Shown in pieces: positions 59,831 to 64,000 of a stretch of DNA of 64,000 nt. The first letter of the stretch is position 1. Every line of letters begins with the position of its first letter. The stretch spans positions 14,775,807 to 14,839,806 of the forward strand of contig JAJKFL010000004.1 in NCBI GenBank assembly GCA_021186555.1. Reading direction: 5' to 3'. The position numbers were made by a program, and so were the translations under genes. The notes under the pieces are model-generated. The model saw only the letters and a program-made list of their open reading frames with translations, was not told where the DNA came from and ran no database searches. Source of the DNA: Reticulitermes speratus. Taxonomy: Eukaryota; Arthropoda; Insecta; Blattodea; Rhinotermitidae.

Positions 59831-60103
59831 CCGATCCCAGTGGCTGTGCGGTCTAAGGCGTGGGTCTTCGGCCGCTCGCTTACTAGGATCGTGGGTTCGA
59901 ATCCCATAGGGGGCATGGATGTCTGTCTCTTGTGAGTACTGTGTGTTGTCAGGTAGAGGTCTCTGCGACAAGCTGGTCCCTCGTCCAGAGGAGTCCTACC
60001 GACTGTGGTGTGTCTCAAAATGTGTGTGACCATGAAACCTCGACGAAACGAGGAGGCCCAGGCCCATATAAGGCTGTCGAGCCATAGAAGAAAAAAAAAA
60101 AGC
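59831..60103 (+). mobile_element. SINE family 1, whole copy
   Basis: 273 bp, flanked by a perfect 12-bp duplication AAGTATATTCAG (59819-59830 and 60104-60115). Same head and body as the copy at 49349 with few differences, and an A-rich tail of about 12. Confidence 0.92.
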
Positions 60104-60131
60104 AAGTATATTCAGGGGAACTATTTATTAT

Positions 60132-60600
60132 TTATGTATGACGTAATTTTTCTTTTAACATCACAGTATTGCCATTTTGACAGTGCAGCTAAGTATGTCT
60201 TGGAAATGATGTTAGTTGACAATGAGTTAAAGTGGCCTATTACTGAGCAAATAGTTTTAAAGTGGTCCCACAAATGGCTCTCAATGAATTTAGGTGGTCA
60301 AAATGTTAGTGAACCAGGCCACAGGTGCATGGCAAAAAATTTAATCTGCTCTGACACTTTTTACATTCCACATTTTTCATCGCGTGTGGAGGAAAGTTAC
60401 GCAATAGCAATTAGCGTTGCCATGCAGTAAGATGTGAATGTGAGATTCCAAAAGAGGAAGAGTGTATTGCCAATAACAAAGAAATCTTAAATGCGGAACC
60501 CCATTACAAATTCTGTCAGAAGCATTCAAGCAAATACAATGCTTCTAATAGTGATTCAGTGCTACCTGTTGATGACCAACTCCCAGGAGTGCACACAATC
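60132..60600 (+). other. Coding-like remnant, unrecognised
   Basis: One frame reads CHFDSAAKYVLEMMLVDNEL, then KWPITEQIVLKWSHKWLSMN, then MAKNLICSDTFYIPHFSSRV; after a stop another frame continues RCECEIPKEEECIA, PHYKFCQKHSSKYN and VLPVDDQLPG. Amino-acid composition and continuity across one frame change look like a decayed gene or an exon pair. No family recognised. Confidence 0.3.
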
Positions 60601-62637
60601 TGACCCTTAGTCTGAGTTGACCTCTTCTTTGATTTCTTGCCTGCCTTCCAAATTTTATACAAAAAGATATTATAGCATGTCTTGCGTGTTCATGTGTTTG
60701 TCTGCGGCCCCCCCCCCCCCCCCCAATAACTTCTGAAGCAAGTGACACATTTTAATTCAGCTTTCTTGTCTGATAATAGGGATTTTAAAACTCAGGTACT
60801 ACAGGGTGGCAGGCATATTTAAATTTGGCACCATCAGTTTATTACATAGAAATAGGGGATTTTCAATCTCCCAGTTCTGTATATCTAGCGGCTGTATTTA
60901 AGTCAGGAAAGTCTCTCTGAAGTACTGTTTAGAACAATTATAAGCCTAAAATTGAGGTTATATCTGATAAAGTTAACACATTGTAATCTATAGTAACAGT
61001 ATAAACTGCCCCTGTTTTCAAGAATAAAACCACAAGATATATGGTTCAGTGGAGAAAAGAAGCCATGCATTCTGAACATGAGGTGAGAAAGTGGCTTCAT
61101 GCTAGTGAGAATTACACAATAAAATGCATTACAAAATAGCATCATAATCATTTACAGTTCCTGCTAGTCCCATCATGTAGCCTACAACAGACAAAAAAAT
61201 AGGAAGACAAGAAGGCAAAAGAATTCTTCCCAGAATCTGGTTAGTTTACTGAAAAAAGATTTCAGCTTCATTTAAAATGTAAGACACCTGTCAGGATTTC
61301 TTGATTGGGAATTATGCCATCATGAGGCCTGTAAATAAACAGAATAACACATTGAGAGGTAGACATACCTACATGAACTGACGTGACTCCAGTGTACAAG
61401 CCATCCAAGATTGTGCAGGAGCACAGATTTCCTATGACATAGAAATCTCATGTCTCATACTAATGTGTGTTAAAAGACTCAGACACAGGACATGCTACAG
61501 ACAAGATGATGCGGATTTGGAACACAGCAAGAGCAGAACACCCATTCCATGTGGTATTGGGAGCTGTCTCCCCAGAATAAATTGGCCAGAATGTGAAGCT
61601 GACCACTCACCTAATACAGTGAAAAGGTCTAGAATGGAAAGAGGTTTATTGTCACACTCTCTATAAGCACAATTCGCCACAGAAAGAATTTACCTTTATA
61701 TACTTACTTATCTTTTAAAGTTGGCAAAGTGTACAGCGTTCTTTCAGGACAAGCTAGTTTGGTGCTGGTACAGCCAGGTACAATGCATGTCAGTTGAGGT
61801 GCATTATCACTCCCATTATTCTTGGCAAATCCAACTGCCAGACTTGAGTTTAAACCTGGCTCATTCAAACAACATGTAGATTGAAATACAAATGTACATA
61901 AGGTTGTATAATGAATACTACTTACTTTTCATGTGGCATGTCCACTATCTTAGATTACAGAAGTAAGAATAAAATTTCAGTAATGAAATACACATCTTTG
62001 TGTGGGTATGTGTCTGGATGTGTAACATTTGAGGTTCTTTACAAAGATTACTGTCTTCTGGAATATGAGAGGTACAAACCTTTTTGAAGTTGGTACTTAT
62101 CAGACTACATGGGATTACACTCCAGAAGACACAGCTTGATAGCCTTATATATCTTACAGCAGACAATACTGAATATAAAGAACAAGGCCATACAGTCTGG
62201 TAGAAATTTACTGATGTTTGAAGGAATGTTAGTAAATTTCAAGCATATATGACATGGCATCACAACCAAGAAGACAGTATCCTCCATGGTATGAGAATCT
62301 AAAATGAACCGATAATCAAAATGTCAGAGTTCCTGATGGAATTAAATCCCTCACTCACTTGAACAATGAGAATAATGTTCACTTAATGCAGAAGACATAA
62401 ACAGGGTCTACATTTTACTGTCTCGCAGTGCTTCCATGTATATATAGAAACTAATGACATAATTTAGTGATTTATATGCAACTTGTGAGTAATTTTCTTT
62501 TGGAATGTAAAATACTACTGTGGAAATAACACAAAATTGTTTAGATTTCAATTTGACAGTGTTAACTAATGGAAGACATGGATTCAGAATGATATTTGGT
62601 ATGAAGATAGATAATAGACATTTCTTTATATGCTTGA
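60601..62637. other. Upstream intron or flank, mostly unrecognised
   Basis: Poly-C run at about 60709-60723. The minus-strand stretch 61945-62290 contains VFWSVIPCSL and VFLVVMPCHI, a phrase (FW.V.PCSL) I know from a dispersed insect repeat; low confidence. The missing first THAP exon was sought here and not found. Confidence 0.3.
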
Positions 62638-62640
62638 ATA

Positions 62641-63540
62641 TGAGGGCATATCCAAATGCTTCTGGACTGAGTCAATAACAACAGAAATGCACACCTTTCT
62701 TACTGGTCACTGATGCCCCTTCCAAATTCAAGCACTGGGTCCAGCATTTCTGCTACTGCTGGAAGCACCACTGAGGCTGCCTTTTTGGAATGCCATGTAG
62801 GATGGTCAGTAACTGTTCCTGAATTACAGTAACATTCTAGAAATCATGTCCTTTTTGCTGCAATTTCATTCTTGGAAACAACAAAACACAAGTGGCCAAA
62901 TTAGGTGAATAAGGGGACCACAGCAAAGTTTTTAGCATCCAAAAAATAGCTGCTGCTTCTGCTCATCAGTGAAGCACAAACTTCACAGAGACAATGTATA
63001 ACGCCCCTTCCTTAGAATCCAATGATATGTTACATATGAGAGGCCTAACCTACCAACAATCTCCAAAATGGTACTTTGTCAGTTTTTGTTGATGATTTTG
63101 TGTAAACCATCTCCATGTTTTAATCTGCACAACCTGTGGAGGATGATCATTCAGATCATCCTCCACAGGTTCATAATCTTCAAATGAAGTTTCCCCATGA
63201 CTGAATTGAAAAATTCACTCAAAAGTTTGTGTTCTCCCCACGGTATTGTCAATGAAGGCTGTTTCAAAAATTTCATGCATTCCCAATGCAACTTTCAAGT
63301 TTGAAGTAAAACTTAATGCAAATACACTGTTCCTATAAATCAGCCATTAGGAACATCATGGATTGCACTTAACACGCACAACAATAGCCACTTGTTGACA
63401 AGCAACACGGTGGGTTATGGCTTAAAGCTCACTATACTGACCCAGATGATAGCAGTACTATAGCACTCAGTGGCAGAAACCTGTACTACTTGCTGTTCTT
63501 GGTACCAGGGTGAGTTTGGAAACTTCTGGATATGCCTTCA
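62641..63540 (-). mobile_element. Mariner-like element with TIRs, decayed
   Basis: Ends TGAGGGCATATCCAAATGCT and, inverted, TGAAGGCATATCCAGAAGTT, with TA outside both (62639-62640 and 63541-63542). 900 bp. On the minus strand MHEIFETAFIDNTVGRTQTF resembles the mariner HTH (TFEWF type), followed by broken transposase-like pieces. A 41-bp palindrome lies at 63131-63171. Confidence 0.75.
63131..63171. repeat. 41-bp palindrome, 5-nt spacer
   Basis: Arms AACCTGTGGAGGATGATC and its perfect inverse complement around ATTCA, within the mariner-like element. Confidence 0.9.
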
Positions 63541-63542
63541 TA

Positions 63543-64000
63543 CACAAACATGCAAAAATTAAAAAAAAATTTCAGGCTATGCACTACAGTTTCTAGACTT
63601 CATACAAAGGAAAATTATGCACAGAACAAGATCACTAAGATCTACAATAATTTATTTATAATTCCCATTGCTGTGACAATGCAGATAGGACATAAATTCT
63701 TTCTACAACTTTTTACAGTTACATTCAAGAGCAGCCTGCCAAACTTCATGGGTCTATGAATCAGGTGACTCTGACTGAAAAAAAAGCCCTGTTAAAATGA
63801 TTCAAATAAAGAAATCTTGAAAGTAAGACAATGATGTACCTGATATAAATATTTTAATTTAAAATTCATACTAATAAAGAGGCAAAAGTCACCTTATAGT
63901 ATAACAAAACATGTTACAAAGGCTGGACAACTGATGAACTGTGATTCAATGATTGGCACGGTCAGATTTTTCTTATCCGCTCTGCTACATGCCCATGCCT
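63543..64000. other. Right-edge sequence without recognised content
   Basis: No coding or repeat match recognised on either strand. Confidence 0.3.

Noticed and set aside
61495-61700. Minus-strand NCAYRECDNKPLS followed by GTGAGT as the missing first THAP exon
   Set aside because: The CxxxxC spacing is tempting, but the donor leaves one base where the next exon needs two, and the FxFP-type THAP motif is absent.

Overview
This window is from an insect nuclear genome: intron-rich, AT-rich and crowded with transposons. A ZAD (zf-AD) domain, a family strongly enriched in insects, together with very long introns and this repeat mix suggests a large-genome hemimetabolous insect such as a cockroach or termite relative; that taxon is an inference. 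Nothing bacterial or organellar is visible.

Layout. Bases 1-12421 are a tandem satellite with a ~354-bp monomer that runs off the left edge. It stops at a TIR element (12423-14329) carrying a broken gene of an uncharacterised arthropod protein family that looks like a transposase. Harbinger and mariner remnants follow. The rest of the window is dominated by one host gene on the minus strand.

The host gene. Four exons join with matching splice phases: a THAP half-domain (56289-56509), the first half of a ZAD (50498-50706), the second half of the ZAD (32682-32818), and a large exon with 18 C2H2 fingers (15880-18169). Together they describe a THAP-ZAD-C2H2 DNA-binding protein covering more than 40 kb. 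The exon with the THAP start is not found, so the 5' end is missing. Seen separately, only the finger exon looks like a gene; its first ATG is not the true start.

The introns hold layered mobile DNA: an apparently whole Tigger/pogo transposon with a 516-codon transposase (27555-29769) and a deleted relative (57656-59627); two further pogo-type elements bounded by TA (42551-48673 and 53464-55877), one holding a nested LINE of the R1/LOA type and a pogo MITE; an RTE-like LINE (37887-41340); a 3' LINE scrap; six mariner-type remnants; a piggyBac-type element with TTAA ends (25645-27130); several MITE families; and two tRNA-derived SINE families.

A recurring non-autonomous family has inverted ends, 12-13 bp target duplications where these can be read, and a hammerhead-ribozyme-like motif whose stems covary between copies (24134-24820, 32473-32660, 49120-49883, 50164-50349, 58994-59526). 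Its structure recalls Penelope-like elements. One copy sits in a Tigger element whose sister copy supplies the empty site.
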